DNA from: Pseudomonadota bacterium
Lineage (GTDB): Bacteria; Pseudomonadota; Alphaproteobacteria; Rhizobiales; Xanthobacteraceae
Direction of reading: 5' to 3'
Length of the DNA: 12,993 bases
Assembly (NCBI GenBank): GCA_023431725.1
Contig: JAEYVN010000429.1
Span: 1-12,993 of the forward strand
Positions 1-6,485 of the stretch are shown one piece after another. The notes under the pieces were generated by a model. The model was not told the DNA's origin and did no database searches. It saw only the letters and a list, made by a program, of their open reading frames with translations. The translations under genes and the position numbers were made by a program. Within the stretch, counting starts at the first letter, position 1, and the number at the start of each line of letters is the position of its first letter.

Positions 1-711
1 AACTGTTTGCTCTGCCTCAGCGCCGAACAGGCCCTCGAATTCGGCCTTCAGCGCGCCGTCGAGGTCGTCCATGGTCCCCGGCAGTCCGAGGTCGACAAGA
101 CTGGTGACCCCGCATTTCTGTTCGCGGCCACCGCACGGAACGATTCCCGAAAAATGCGACAGGTCCGGTTCGACGTTGATGGCGATGCCGTGCAGCGATA
201 CCCAGCTTTTGAGCCGGATGCCGATGGCGGCGATCTTGTCCTCGTAGCCATCGCCCTTGTCCGGCCGGCGCACCCAGACGCCGACCCGGTCGTCGCGCCG
301 CTCGCCCTGCACGTTGAAATGGGCCAGCGCACGGATGATCCATTCTTCGAGCGTCGCCACGAAGGCGCGGACATCCGGCCGGCGGCGCTTGAGGTCGAGC
401 ATCAGATAGACCACCCGCTGACCGGGGCCGTGATAGGTGATTTGGCCGCCGCGGCCGGCCTGGTAAACCGGGAACCTGGCCTCCAGCAGCTCGGCTTCCC
501 CGGCGCTCGTTCCGGCCGTGTAGAGCGGTGGATGTTCCACCAGCCAGACCAGTTCCGGGTCCCGCCCGCTCGCAACTTCGGTCACACGGGCTTCCATTCC
601 GGCCAGCGCGTCGTTGTAGGCCGTGAGGCCGTTGGCAACACGCCATTCCGGCAAAGGGCCACCAAGCCGGGCCGGAAATCCGACAGGGAGCTGATTTCGC
701 GAATTAACCAC
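1..711 (-). CDS. lipB: Octanoyl-[acyl-carrier-protein]:protein N-octanoyltransferase LipB (3' end cut by window edge)
   Basis: LipB moves octanoyl groups from acyl carrier protein to lipoyl domains of 2-oxoacid dehydrogenases and the glycine cleavage H protein, the first step of lipoate synthesis in the cytosol. The minus-strand frame is open from 711 to base 1 (237 residues, no stop seen). It contains the family signatures [11 protein letters not shown] (residues 59-69), [11 protein letters not shown], the catalytic lysine in [12 protein letters not shown] (K159) and the acyl-binding cysteine in IVPCG (C193). The Lys-Cys spacing of 34 equals that of the E. coli enzyme (K142/C176). An in-frame TAA at 717-715 forces a start at GTG 711-709 or later; homologs recalled from Bradyrhizobium begin similarly (VVN). 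No clear ribosome site is visible. Probably only a few residues are missing at the C-terminus. The gene is divergent from the FliN-like gene. Confidence 0.95.
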   Translation of the reverse strand, partial: MVNSRNQLPVGFPARLGGPLPEWRVANGLTAYNDALAGMEARVTEVASGRDPELVWLVEHPPLYTAGTSAGEAELLEARFPVYQAGRGGQITYHGPGQRVVYLMLDLKRRRPDVRAFVATLEEWIIRALAHFNVQGERRDDRVGVWVRRPDKGDGYEDKIAAIGIRLKSWVSLHGIAINVEPDLSHFSGIVPCGGREQKCGVTSLVDLGLPGTMDDLDGALKAEFEGLFGAEAEQTV

Positions 712-718
712 CGATTAA
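704..718. promoter_or_regulatory. Candidate CtrA-binding box (TTAA-N7-TTAA)
   Basis: TTAACCACCGATTAAC is a perfect match to the alphaproteobacterial CtrA consensus TTAA-N7-TTAA(C). It lies about 80 bases upstream of the FliN-like gene, a distance that suits an activated promoter with a short leader. It also overlaps the lipB GTG start codon at 711-709. CtrA controls flagellar and cell-cycle genes in this class, so the neighbour makes biological sense. Binding itself is inferred. Confidence 0.55.
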
Positions 719-735
719 CCATACCATGATGACGT

Positions 736-781
736 GCCTGGATATCCAACCCCGGTACCCGAATCCGGGTCAGCACCAGGC
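736..781 (+). promoter_or_regulatory. Two-part hairpin in the leader of the FliN-like gene
   Basis: An outer stem GCCTGG (736-741) pairs with CCAGGC (776-781). An inner stem ACCCG (757-761) pairs with CGGGT (766-770) across a 4-base loop. Both are perfect. The structure ends just before the ribosome site AAGGAC (785-790). It could shape translation of the downstream gene, or it may be chance in GC-rich DNA. Confidence 0.35.
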
Positions 782-798
782 CGCAAGGACATAAACAC

Positions 799-1041
799 GT
801 GCCCACACTCGACAAGGTCTCCCTCGATATTTCGGTTGTTCTTGGCACCTGCGTGATGCCGGTTCATCAGGTTTTGCGGCTCGGCCGCGGCGCCATCATC
901 GAGCTGGATGCCGGCGAAGAGGATAACGTCAAGATTCTTGCCAATAATATGCCGGTCGCGGAAGGCACCGTGTCGGTCCATGGCAACCGGATCGCCGTCG
1001 AAGTCCAGCGTCTCCTGGCGAAATCACCAGATATCCGCTGA
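799..1041 (+). CDS. Short FliN/FliM-family (SpoA domain) protein
   Basis: The 80-residue product is almost entirely one SpoA domain, the surface-antigen-type fold shared by flagellar switch proteins FliN and FliM and type III secretion SctQ proteins. Residues 7-72 follow the FliN pattern: an opening beta strand (VSLDISVVLG), the hydrophobic helix region (VHQVLRLGRGAIIELD) and the closing VAEGTVSVHGNRIAVEV. The N-terminal extension usual in FliN is absent. The start is GTG 799 with AAGGAC at 785-790 as ribosome site. It stands alone between lipB and a tRNA, not in a flagellar operon. Likely role: an accessory or paralogous C-ring subunit, or a secretion-related SpoA protein; the exact partner cannot be told from sequence. 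A CtrA-type box upstream supports a flagellar link. Confidence 0.85.
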   Translation: MPTLDKVSLDISVVLGTCVMPVHQVLRLGRGAIIELDAGEEDNVKILANNMPVAEGTVSVHGNRIAVEVQRLLAKSPDIR

Positions 1042-1139
1042 CAGCTCCGAATTTTCCGGAGTTTTTTCCAATTGACTGTCGGCGGTCGGGAATGCGCTCT
1101 TGTCCGTCCGGATTCCTTTTGTTACATGCTCCCGACCTC

Positions 1140-1157
1140 GCGCCGGAATACCGGCGC
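1140..1157. repeat. Perfect 7-bp palindrome upstream of tRNA-Leu
   Basis: GCGCCGG (1140-1146), loop AATA, CCGGCGC (1151-1157). It sits 10 bases before the mature tRNA. There is no T tract after it, so it is not an obvious terminator for the FliN-like gene. It may be a processing or regulatory element, or chance. Confidence 0.4.
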
Positions 1158-1166
1158 ATGACGAAC

Positions 1167-1251
1167 GCGGCCGTGGCGGAATTGGTAGACGCACTGCCTT
1201 GAGGTGGCAGCGGGTAACACCGTGGAAGTTCGAGTCTTCTCGGCCGCACCA
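1167..1251 (+). tRNA. tRNA-Leu (anticodon GAG), CCA encoded
   Basis: This is a complete class II tRNA of 85 bases including CCA. The acceptor stem GCGGCCG (1167-1173) pairs with CGGCCGC (1241-1247), followed by discriminator A and CCA (1249-1251). The D arm contains TGGCGGAATTGGTAGACGCA. The anticodon stem CTGCC/GGCAG encloses loop TTGAGGT, with anticodon GAG at 1201-1203, reading CUC and CUU. The long variable arm CGGGTAACACCGT is typical of leucine tRNAs. The T arm is GGAAG-TTCGAGT-CTTCT. All stems are intact. Confidence 0.98.
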
Positions 1252-1259
1252 AGTTTCAA

Positions 1260-1294
1260 AGCCTCGCAGGTCCAATGACTTGCGGGGCTTTTTC
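1260..1294 (+). terminator. Rho-independent terminator of tRNA-Leu
   Basis: The stem AGCCTCGCAGGT (1260-1271) pairs with ACTTGCGGGGCT (1278-1289), with only G-T wobbles as imperfections and a 6-base loop. It is followed by TTTTTC. It starts 9 bases after the tRNA CCA end. Confidence 0.88.
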
Positions 1295-1296
1295 TT

Positions 1297-1636
1297 GTCT
1301 GAATTTCGCTTCCGTAATCGCGGCATTTCTCATGAATGCTCGTGTCTCACGAATGCTCGTGCGCGCCGGGGACACTTTAGCCGCTAGCCAAGCCATAGCT
1401 TTTTCAATGCCCTGAATCGAGCGTGCTTACCTGCCGTGACTGCCGCAGGTTCAAACCGCCCCGGTTACGCCACAGGTGCCGCTGATTGATTGTGCGCAAG
1501 GATCTGACCGAGCGGAAGAGACGCAGAAACGCCCTGTGTCCGTCTCAAACCGAGCATTGCGCGTTTGTTTGCCCGCCGTCATACCAGCGCGTAGAAGCCG
1601 GCACATCAATCGCCCCGATCAAGGCCTTGCAGTCCC
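1297..1636. other. Long non-coding stretch before mgtE
   Basis: This stretch of about 340 bases has no convincing gene; the open frames crossing it are interrupted or run into mgtE in another frame. It contains a tandem 17-base duplication (1328-1361) and two small hairpins. One is ACCTGC (1429-1434) with GCAGGT (1445-1450); the other is AACCG (1454-1458) with CGGTT (1462-1466). Part of it may be the mgtE promoter and leader. I recognise no known riboswitch in it. Confidence 0.6.
1328..1361. repeat. Tandem 17-bp direct repeat
   Basis: TCTCATGAATGCTCGTG (1328-1344) is directly followed by TCTCACGAATGCTCGTG (1345-1361), with a single C/T difference. There are only two copies. It lies between the tRNA-Leu terminator and mgtE and looks like a recent slippage duplication or a paired binding site. 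Confidence 0.75.
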
Positions 1637-3046
1637 ATGCTCGAACAGAACACCCAGAGCGAGACGAAGGCACCCGAGGAGGATTTTCGGGACGAGCGGG
1701 GTGCGATTCGACATGATTATGTCGAACGGGTGCGGGACGCCGTCACGCACCACGACAGCGCGGTCCTGCGCAATCTGGTCGGCGACCTGCATGAAGCTGA
1801 CACTGGCGACCTGATCGAGGCGCTCGAACCGGAATTGCGGCCGCAGCTCATCGAGCTGATGGGGCGCGATTTTGACTTCTTGGCGCTGACCGAAGTTGAT
1901 GATTCGGTCCGCGAGGAGATCCTCGAGGAACTGCCGGCTCAGACCGTTGCCGAAGGCGTCCGTGAACTCGACTCGGACGATGCGGTCTATATTCTCGAGG
2001 ACCTCGACCGGCAGGATCAGGTCGAGATCCTGCAGAAGCTTCCGGCCACCGAGCGCGTCGCGCTCGAGCGGAGCCTGCTTTATCCCGAAGAATCCGCCGG
2101 CCGGCGGATGCAGACGGAGTTCATTGCTGTACCTCCTGCATGGGACGTCGGGCAGGCGATCGACTATATGCGCGAGACTGCCGATCTGCCGGATCGCTTT
2201 TATGAGCTCTACGTCGTCGACTCCGATCAGAAACTGCGTGGTGCGGTGGCGCTCGACCGGTTGCTGCGGACCAAACGGCCGGTGCCGGTGGTCGATCTCA
2301 TGGACGAAGACCGCCGTCGGGTGAAAGCGACCGATGATCAGGAGCACGTGGCGCGCATGTTCGAGCGCTACAACCTCGTCGCAGCGCCGGTGGTCGATGA
2401 GGATGATCGGCTGGTGGGTGTGTTGACCTTCGATGACATCGTCGATGTCATCGAGCAGGAAGCCGAAGAGGACATCATGGCGCTCGGTGGTGTCGGCGCG
2501 GATGAGGAGTTGTCGGATTCCGTCTGGGATATCGTGAAGAGCCGCTTTCCCTGGCTGGTCGCCAATCTCGGGTGTGCGCTGATCGCGGCTTGGGTGATCG
2601 GCAATTTCACCTCGTCCATCGAAAAGATGGTCGCCTTGGCCGTGCTCATGCCGATCGTCGCATCGATGGGCGGCAATGCCGGAACACAGACGATGACCGT
2701 CGCGGTCCGTGCGATCGCCACGCGAGAATTGTCCACCGCGAATGCCTGGCGGGTGATCAGGCGCGAATTGCTGGTCGGCGTCCTCAATGGCATCGGCTTT
2801 GCGATCATCATGGGCGTGCTGGCGTCGCTGTGGTTCAACGTCGGCGACCTGTTTGTGGTGATGGGCCTTGCGATGCTCACCGTATTGTCCGCCGCCGCGC
2901 TCGGAGGCATCCTGATCCCGCTGCTGCTGACGAAGCTCGGTGTCGATCCCGCCGTCTCGTCAGGGCCGTTTGTCACCACTGTCACGGATGTGGTCGGATT
3001 TTTTTCGTTTCTCGGCATCGCGACGCTCTGGTTCGGATTGCGTTGA
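1637..3046 (+). CDS. mgtE: Magnesium transporter MgtE
   Basis: MgtE is a dimeric Mg2+ channel of the inner membrane, gated by its own cytosolic Mg2+-sensing domains. The 469-residue product has the full family layout: an acidic N domain (about 45-145), two CBS domains (about 150-272, including VAAPVVDEDDRLVGVLTFDDI), a connecting helix rich in acidic residues, then five membrane segments (about 290-465). Channel signatures GGNAGTQT (345-352) and SSGPFVTTVTD (441-451) are intact; D451 fits the pore aspartate position. Length is normal. The start is ATG 1637, the only one that leaves the N domain complete; the ribosome site is weak (AAGG at 1621-1624). It is probably transcribed from the long upstream region and ends 61 bases before the isovaleryl-CoA dehydrogenase gene. 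Confidence 0.95.
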   Translation: MLEQNTQSETKAPEEDFRDERGAIRHDYVERVRDAVTHHDSAVLRNLVGDLHEADTGDLIEALEPELRPQLIELMGRDFDFLALTEVDDSVREEILEELPAQTVAEGVRELDSDDAVYILEDLDRQDQVEILQKLPATERVALERSLLYPEESAGRRMQTEFIAVPPAWDVGQAIDYMRETADLPDRFYELYVVDSDQKLRGAVALDRLLRTKRPVPVVDLMDEDRRRVKATDDQEHVARMFERYNLVAAPVVDEDDRLVGVLTFDDIVDVIEQEAEEDIMALGGVGADEELSDSVWDIVKSRFPWLVANLGCALIAAWVIGNFTSSIEKMVALAVLMPIVASMGGNAGTQTMTVAVRAIATRELSTANAWRVIRRELLVGVLNGIGFAIIMGVLASLWFNVGDLFVVMGLAMLTVLSAAALGGILIPLLLTKLGVDPAVSSGPFVTTVTDVVGFFSFLGIATLWFGLR

Positions 3047-3064
3047 CGGATTTGAGAGAGAATG

Positions 3065-3091
3065 CCTGACGCACCATAAGAAATGCGCAGG
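3065..3091 (+). promoter_or_regulatory. Bulged hairpin between mgtE and ivd
   Basis: CCTGACGCA (3065-3073) pairs with TGCGCAGG (3084-3091) with one bulged A. No T run follows, so termination is uncertain. It lies just upstream of the strong ribosome site AGGAGG (3097-3102) of the next gene. Confidence 0.35.
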
Positions 3092-3107
3092 TCAATAGGA
3101 GGCGGCG

Positions 3108-4280
3108 ATGGTTCCGAATGCCTGGTCCGGTTTCGATTTTGGTCTTGGCGAGGACGCCGACATGCTGCGGCACACGGTGTCGTCCTACGCCCAGGACAAG
3201 ATCGCGCCGCGCGCTGACGAGATAGATCGCACCAATACATTTCCGCGCGAGCTATGGCCGCAGATGGGAGCGCTTGGCCTGCTGGGCATTACCGCCGAGG
3301 AAAAATGGGGCGGGGCGGGGCTCGGCTATCTCGAGCATTGCGTCGCGATGGAGGAAATTTCCCGTGCCTCCGGCTCTATCGGCCTGTCCTATGGCGCGCA
3401 TTCCAATCTCTGCGTCAACCAGATCCGCCGCAATGGCAGCAACGATCAGAAGAAGCGCTACCTGCCGAAACTGATTTCCGGCGAACATGTCGGCGCATTG
3501 GCGATGTCCGAACCCGGCGCCGGCTCCGATGTCGTCTCGATGCGAACCCGTGCGGACAAGAAGGGCAGTCGTTACATTCTCAACGGCACCAAGATGTGGA
3601 TCACCAATGGACCGATCGCCGAAACGCTGGTGATCTACGCCAAGACGGATGCCACCGCCGGCGCACGCGGCATGACGGCTTTCATCGTCGAGAAATCGTT
3701 CAAGGGATTCTCGACCGCGCAGAAGCTCGACAAGCTCGGCATGCGCGGCTCGGACACAGGCGAGATCGTGCTGCAGGATTGCGAGGTGCCGGAGGAAAAT
3801 GTGCTCGGCGCCGTCGGCAACGGGGTCAACGTGCTGATGTCCGGCCTCGACTACGAACGTGTGGTGTTGGCAGCCGGTCCCCTGGGATTGATGCAGGCCT
3901 GTATGGACCTTGTCGTGCCGTACATTCATGACCGGAAGCAATTCGGACAATCGATTGGTCGCTTCCAGCTCATGCAGGCAAAGATCGCCGACATGTACGT
4001 CAACATGAATGCCGCCAAGTCCTACGTCTATACGGTGGCGAAAGCTTGCGATGCAGGCCGCACGACCCGCGAGGACGCCGCCGGCGCGATCCTGTTTGCA
4101 GCGGAAAAGGCAACGCAGATGGCGCTGGACGCCATCCAGTGTCTCGGCGGCAACGGCTATATCAATGAATTTCCGGCCGGCCGCCTGCTGCGTGATGCCA
4201 AGCTGTACGAAATCGGTGCGGGCACCAGTGAGATCCGTCGCATGCTGATCGGTCGTGAGATCTTCGAAAAATCGAAGTGA
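3108..4280 (+). CDS. ivd: Isovaleryl-CoA dehydrogenase
   Basis: This FAD enzyme oxidises isovaleryl-CoA to 3-methylcrotonyl-CoA in leucine breakdown and passes electrons to ETF. The 390-residue product has the three-part acyl-CoA dehydrogenase layout: N-terminal helices, a middle beta domain ([16 protein letters not shown]) and C-terminal helices ([29 protein letters not shown]). Two features point to the isovaleryl type rather than general acyl-CoA dehydrogenases. The catalytic glutamate is in [10 protein letters not shown] (E250), and the usual catalytic position near the C-terminus is alanine in YEIGAGTSE (A371). The start ATG 3108 follows AGGAGG by 5 bases. The methylcrotonyl-CoA carboxylase genes that often accompany it are not in this window. 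It may be co-transcribed with mgtE (61-base gap), though the functions do not match. Confidence 0.93.
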   Translation: MVPNAWSGFDFGLGEDADMLRHTVSSYAQDKIAPRADEIDRTNTFPRELWPQMGALGLLGITAEEKWGGAGLGYLEHCVAMEEISRASGSIGLSYGAHSNLCVNQIRRNGSNDQKKRYLPKLISGEHVGALAMSEPGAGSDVVSMRTRADKKGSRYILNGTKMWITNGPIAETLVIYAKTDATAGARGMTAFIVEKSFKGFSTAQKLDKLGMRGSDTGEIVLQDCEVPEENVLGAVGNGVNVLMSGLDYERVVLAAGPLGLMQACMDLVVPYIHDRKQFGQSIGRFQLMQAKIADMYVNMNAAKSYVYTVAKACDAGRTTREDAAGAILFAAEKATQMALDAIQCLGGNGYINEFPAGRLLRDAKLYEIGAGTSEIRRMLIGREIFEKSK

Positions 4281-4317
4281 CACGGCAGCCTCTCATGGCG
4301 ACGAGCAAATGAAACAA

Positions 4318-4336
4318 GCTCGGTCAGAGACCGAGC
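4318..4336. promoter_or_regulatory. Perfect 8-bp inverted repeat between ivd and the HTH gene
   Basis: GCTCGGTC (4318-4325), loop AGA, GACCGAGC (4329-4336). There is no T tract, so it is either a weak terminator of ivd or an operator. It lies 46 bases upstream of the preferred start of an antitoxin-like HTH gene, where autoregulatory operators of such proteins usually sit. Confidence 0.5.
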
Positions 4337-4382
4337 GTCGTCGTTAAGGGTTCATTGAACGATTGTGGAGATGATCGACCAC

Positions 4383-4730
4383 ATGAATCATAAACCCGAA
4401 TTGAGATTGCGCCTCAAGGCAGATGGCCGGATCGTCGAGATCCTTTCCGATGGCAGCGAGCGCACCGTTTCCGAAACAAGTCACTTCCCGCAATTCACGA
4501 CAACGGCGACACCTGCTGCTGCCGGCGCCGATGCGGCCTATGCACGCGCCATCCGTTCGGCTGCGCGCATGACACAGGCTGAATTTGCCGCCCGGATCGG
4601 CGTGCCGGTCGAGACGGTACGCAACTGGGAGCAAGGCAAGCGATCGCCACGCGGCCCCGCCCGTGCATTGCTGCGGATGATCGAAGGCGCGCCCGACGTG
4701 GCCTTTTCGGTGCTGTCGAAAAAGCACTGA
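4383..4730 (+). CDS. XRE-type helix-turn-helix protein, antitoxin-like (HigA/NadS style)
   Basis: This is a predicted DNA-binding regulator of 115 residues. The N-terminal part (LRLRLKADGRIVEILSDGSE, 7-26) looks like a small beta unit. A flexible alanine/threonine linker follows, then a helix-turn-helix at about 53-105 (MTQAEFAARIGVPVETVRNWEQGKRSPRGPARALLRMI). This HTH resembles C-terminal HTH domains of HigA/NadS-like antitoxins. No toxin gene is adjacent: ivd is upstream and an aldo/keto reductase downstream. Three in-frame starts exist: GTG 4365, ATG 4371 and ATG 4383. I prefer 4383, which has GGAG at 4367-4370 (a 12-base gap, rather long); GTG 4365 would add six residues. A terminator follows. 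It is likely autoregulated through the upstream palindrome (inference). Confidence 0.82.
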   Translation: MNHKPELRLRLKADGRIVEILSDGSERTVSETSHFPQFTTTATPAAAGADAAYARAIRSAARMTQAEFAARIGVPVETVRNWEQGKRSPRGPARALLRMIEGAPDVAFSVLSKKH

Positions 4731-4765
4731 AGCACCCAGTTTTTTTGGCAGGCTAGGCCACTTGG

Positions 4766-4802
4766 CAGGCGCACCCCCGCGCGGCATTCTCGCGCCTGTT
4801 TT
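4766..4802 (+). terminator. Probable terminator of the HTH gene
   Basis: CAGGCGC (4766-4772) pairs perfectly with GCGCCTG (4792-4798) and is followed by TTTT. The loop is long (19 bases) and can fold further. It separates the HTH gene from the aldo/keto reductase run. Confidence 0.6.
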
Positions 4803-4833
4803 CCCTGACATTGCTCATTATGTTGAGGATTGA

Positions 4834-5658
4834 ATGGTTCCTGTCGTCGAGGCCAAAGGCGTAAAAATCCCGGCCATCGGGCTTGGGACTATGACGCTGA
4901 AGAACGATGTCTGCGTGGATGCGGTCAACGCTGCGCTGAAGATGGGCTATCGGCACATCGATACGGCCGCCTTTTATGCCAACGAAGCAGAAGTTGGAGA
5001 GGGCATCCGCCAGTCTGGCGTGCCGCGCGACGAGATTTTCCTGACCACCAAGGTTCGTCATGGTGATCTTGGAACAGAGGTTTTCGAAGCGGCGGTCGAG
5101 GCCAGCCTGAAGCGCCTCGGATTGCCCTATGTCGATCTGCTGCTCATCCACTGGCCCAGTCCCGATATTCCGCCGTCCACCTATATCCCGAGCCTGTGCA
5201 GGGCGAAGCGCAACGGTCTGGCGAGGAATATTGGCGTTGCGAATTTTACGGTGGCGTTGCTCAAGGAAGCCGAAAGGCTGGCCGATGAGCCGATCATCAA
5301 CAACCAGATCGAAGTGCATCCGTTTCTGGATCAGCACACCATCCTGGCTGATTGCAAGCGGCGCGGCATATCAGTGACCGCTTATTGTCCGCTCGGCCGC
5401 GGGCGCATTCCCGGCAATGCGGTGCTCGATCGCATCGCCCGGGTCCACAGCAAGACCGAAGCGCAGATCGCATTGCGCTGGCTTGTCCAGCAGGGGCTGA
5501 TCGCGATACCGCGGACAGCGACGCCGGAAAAGCTGAAGCTGAATATCGATATATTTGACTTCGCGTTGTCTGATGCCGAAATGGCTGAGATTGCCATTCT
5601 GGCACAAGCCAATGCCCGCATCGTCAATCCGCCCCAAGCCCCTCAATGGGATACCTGA
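4834..5658 (+). CDS. Aldo/keto reductase, first of a tandem pair (diverged cofactor pocket)
   Basis: This cytosolic TIM-barrel oxidoreductase of 274 residues resembles 2,5-diketo-D-gluconate reductases (DkgA/DkgB); the true substrate is unknown. The catalytic tetrad is complete: D43 and Y48 (HIDTAAFYANE), K73 (LTTKV) and H106 (LLIHWP). Two deviations stand out. The serine of the usual GVSNF nicotinamide contact is alanine (GVANF, A136). The NADPH 2'-phosphate loop reads IPRTATPEK (225-233), lacking the arginine present at R229 of the paralog and having lysine instead of the second arginine. The start ATG 4834 follows TGAGGA. The next gene begins 6 bases after its stop and is a full-length paralog, so the pair probably arose by duplication. 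It heads a six-gene run to 9339. Confidence 0.92.
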   Translation: MVPVVEAKGVKIPAIGLGTMTLKNDVCVDAVNAALKMGYRHIDTAAFYANEAEVGEGIRQSGVPRDEIFLTTKVRHGDLGTEVFEAAVEASLKRLGLPYVDLLLIHWPSPDIPPSTYIPSLCRAKRNGLARNIGVANFTVALLKEAERLADEPIINNQIEVHPFLDQHTILADCKRRGISVTAYCPLGRGRIPGNAVLDRIARVHSKTEAQIALRWLVQQGLIAIPRTATPEKLKLNIDIFDFALSDAEMAEIAILAQANARIVNPPQAPQWDT

Positions 5659-5664
5659 GCAATC

Positions 5665-6483
5665 ATGCTGTTTCTCGATACCAAAGGCGCACATATCCCG
5701 GTTCTGGGTCTCGGTACGTGGGAACTGAAAGGTCGTGATTGCGCACGCCTGGTCGAGCAGGCCGTCCGTCTGGGCTATCGGCATTTCGACACCGCGCAAA
5801 TGTATGGCAACGAGCGCGAGGTCGGAGAGGGGATCCGTGCATCGGGCATCAAGCGCAGCGACGTTTTTGTCGTTACCAAGGTTGCGCCAGATCATCTCGC
5901 CCCCGGCTTGCTTGAACGATCGGTGAAGGAATCCATCGGGCATCTAAGGCTCGGCGAAATCGACCTTCTTCTGCTGCATTGGCCGAACAAGGGTGTGCCG
6001 CTGAGCGAGACCATCGATGCGCTCGTGCGCGTCAAGCGTGACGGGCTGGTCCGTAATATCGGCGTTTCGAACTACACCGTCGCCTTGATCGAGGAGGCGG
6101 CGAAGCTGTCGGAGGAGCGGCTCGTCTGCAATCAGATCGAGTGTCATCCTTATCTCGATCAGTCCAAGGTCATCGCCGCCTGTCGCGCCCATGACATGGC
6201 GGTTATTGCCTATTCGCCGATTGCACGCGGTAACGCGACCGACGATGCCGTCATCGCCCGCATCGGCAAGGTCTACGGCAAGACGCCGGCGCAGGTCTCG
6301 CTGCGTTATCTCATCCAGCAGGGCATTGGCGCTATTCCGCGAACCAGCAGGGTCGAGCGTCTCGCCGAAAATATCGCCATCTTCGATTTCGAATTGACCG
6401 ATGCGGAAATGGCCGAGATCGCCAATCTCGCACATCCCGACGGTCGTATCGTCGATTGGGCGTGGTCACCTCAGTGGGATTGA
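5665..6483 (+). CDS. Aldo/keto reductase, second of a tandem pair
   Basis: This 272-residue NADPH-type aldo/keto reductase resembles 2,5-diketo-D-gluconate reductases; it probably reduces small aldehydes or ketones in the cytosol, substrate unknown. Tetrad: D42 and Y47 ([11 protein letters not shown]), K72 (VVTKV), H105 (LLLHWP). The nicotinamide motif GVSNY (133-137) and the phosphate-binding loop [10 protein letters not shown] (224-233) are canonical. It is alignable end to end with the preceding gene, even at the C-terminus (both end PQWD), which supports tandem duplication. The ribosome site is weak, and the 6-base gap suggests translation coupled to the first paralog. Its stop is only 2 bases before the preferred queC start. 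Confidence 0.93.
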   Translation: MLFLDTKGAHIPVLGLGTWELKGRDCARLVEQAVRLGYRHFDTAQMYGNEREVGEGIRASGIKRSDVFVVTKVAPDHLAPGLLERSVKESIGHLRLGEIDLLLLHWPNKGVPLSETIDALVRVKRDGLVRNIGVSNYTVALIEEAAKLSEERLVCNQIECHPYLDQSKVIAACRAHDMAVIAYSPIARGNATDDAVIARIGKVYGKTPAQVSLRYLIQQGIGAIPRTSRVERLAENIAIFDFELTDAEMAEIANLAHPDGRIVDWAWSPQWD

Positions 6484-6485
6484 AC

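Noticed and set aside
7..729. 240-codon open frame on the plus strand
   Set aside because: It is the mirror of lipB, which carries the correct active-site residues on the minus strand.
582..848. Minus-strand frame with an ATG at 727 as an earlier lipB start
   Set aside because: It is in a different frame from the LipB motifs and ends at 582. The LipB frame has a stop at 717-715, so this would need a frameshift, and the GTG 711 start gives a normal N-terminus.
1231..1251. tRNA-Leu 3' end as an integration site
   Set aside because: No second copy of the tRNA 3' end and no integrase gene was seen in the window.
1476..1814. Open frames of 76 and 112 codons in the mgtE leader
   Set aside because: They run into mgtE in another frame, are basic and low-complexity in character, and lack a convincing ribosome site.
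1619..2347. 242-codon open frame on the minus strand
   Set aside because: It is antisense to the MgtE N domain and CBS region, with no domain signal of its own.
4262..4277. Palindrome CTTCGA-AAAA-TCGAAG at the end of ivd
   Set aside because: It lies within the last codons, is AT-loop rich and only 6 bp, with no T tract; likely chance.
3252..4283. 343-codon open frame on the minus strand
   Set aside because: It is antisense to isovaleryl-CoA dehydrogenase, whose catalytic motifs are intact; no recognisable domain in the antisense product.
4344..4360. Second CtrA-like site TTAA-N7-TTGA before the HTH gene
   Set aside because: One half-site has a mismatch; about one such near match is expected by chance in this length, and the gene has no cell-cycle link.
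4731..4833. preQ1-type riboswitch ahead of the run containing queC
   Set aside because: The only visible structure is the terminator of the HTH gene; no preQ1 aptamer pattern was recognised, and queC is the third gene of the run.
6456..6485. Longer QueC N-terminus from TTG 6456
   Set aside because: It would overlap the second aldo/keto reductase by 28 bases, uses a rare start and adds residues not expected before the ATP loop.
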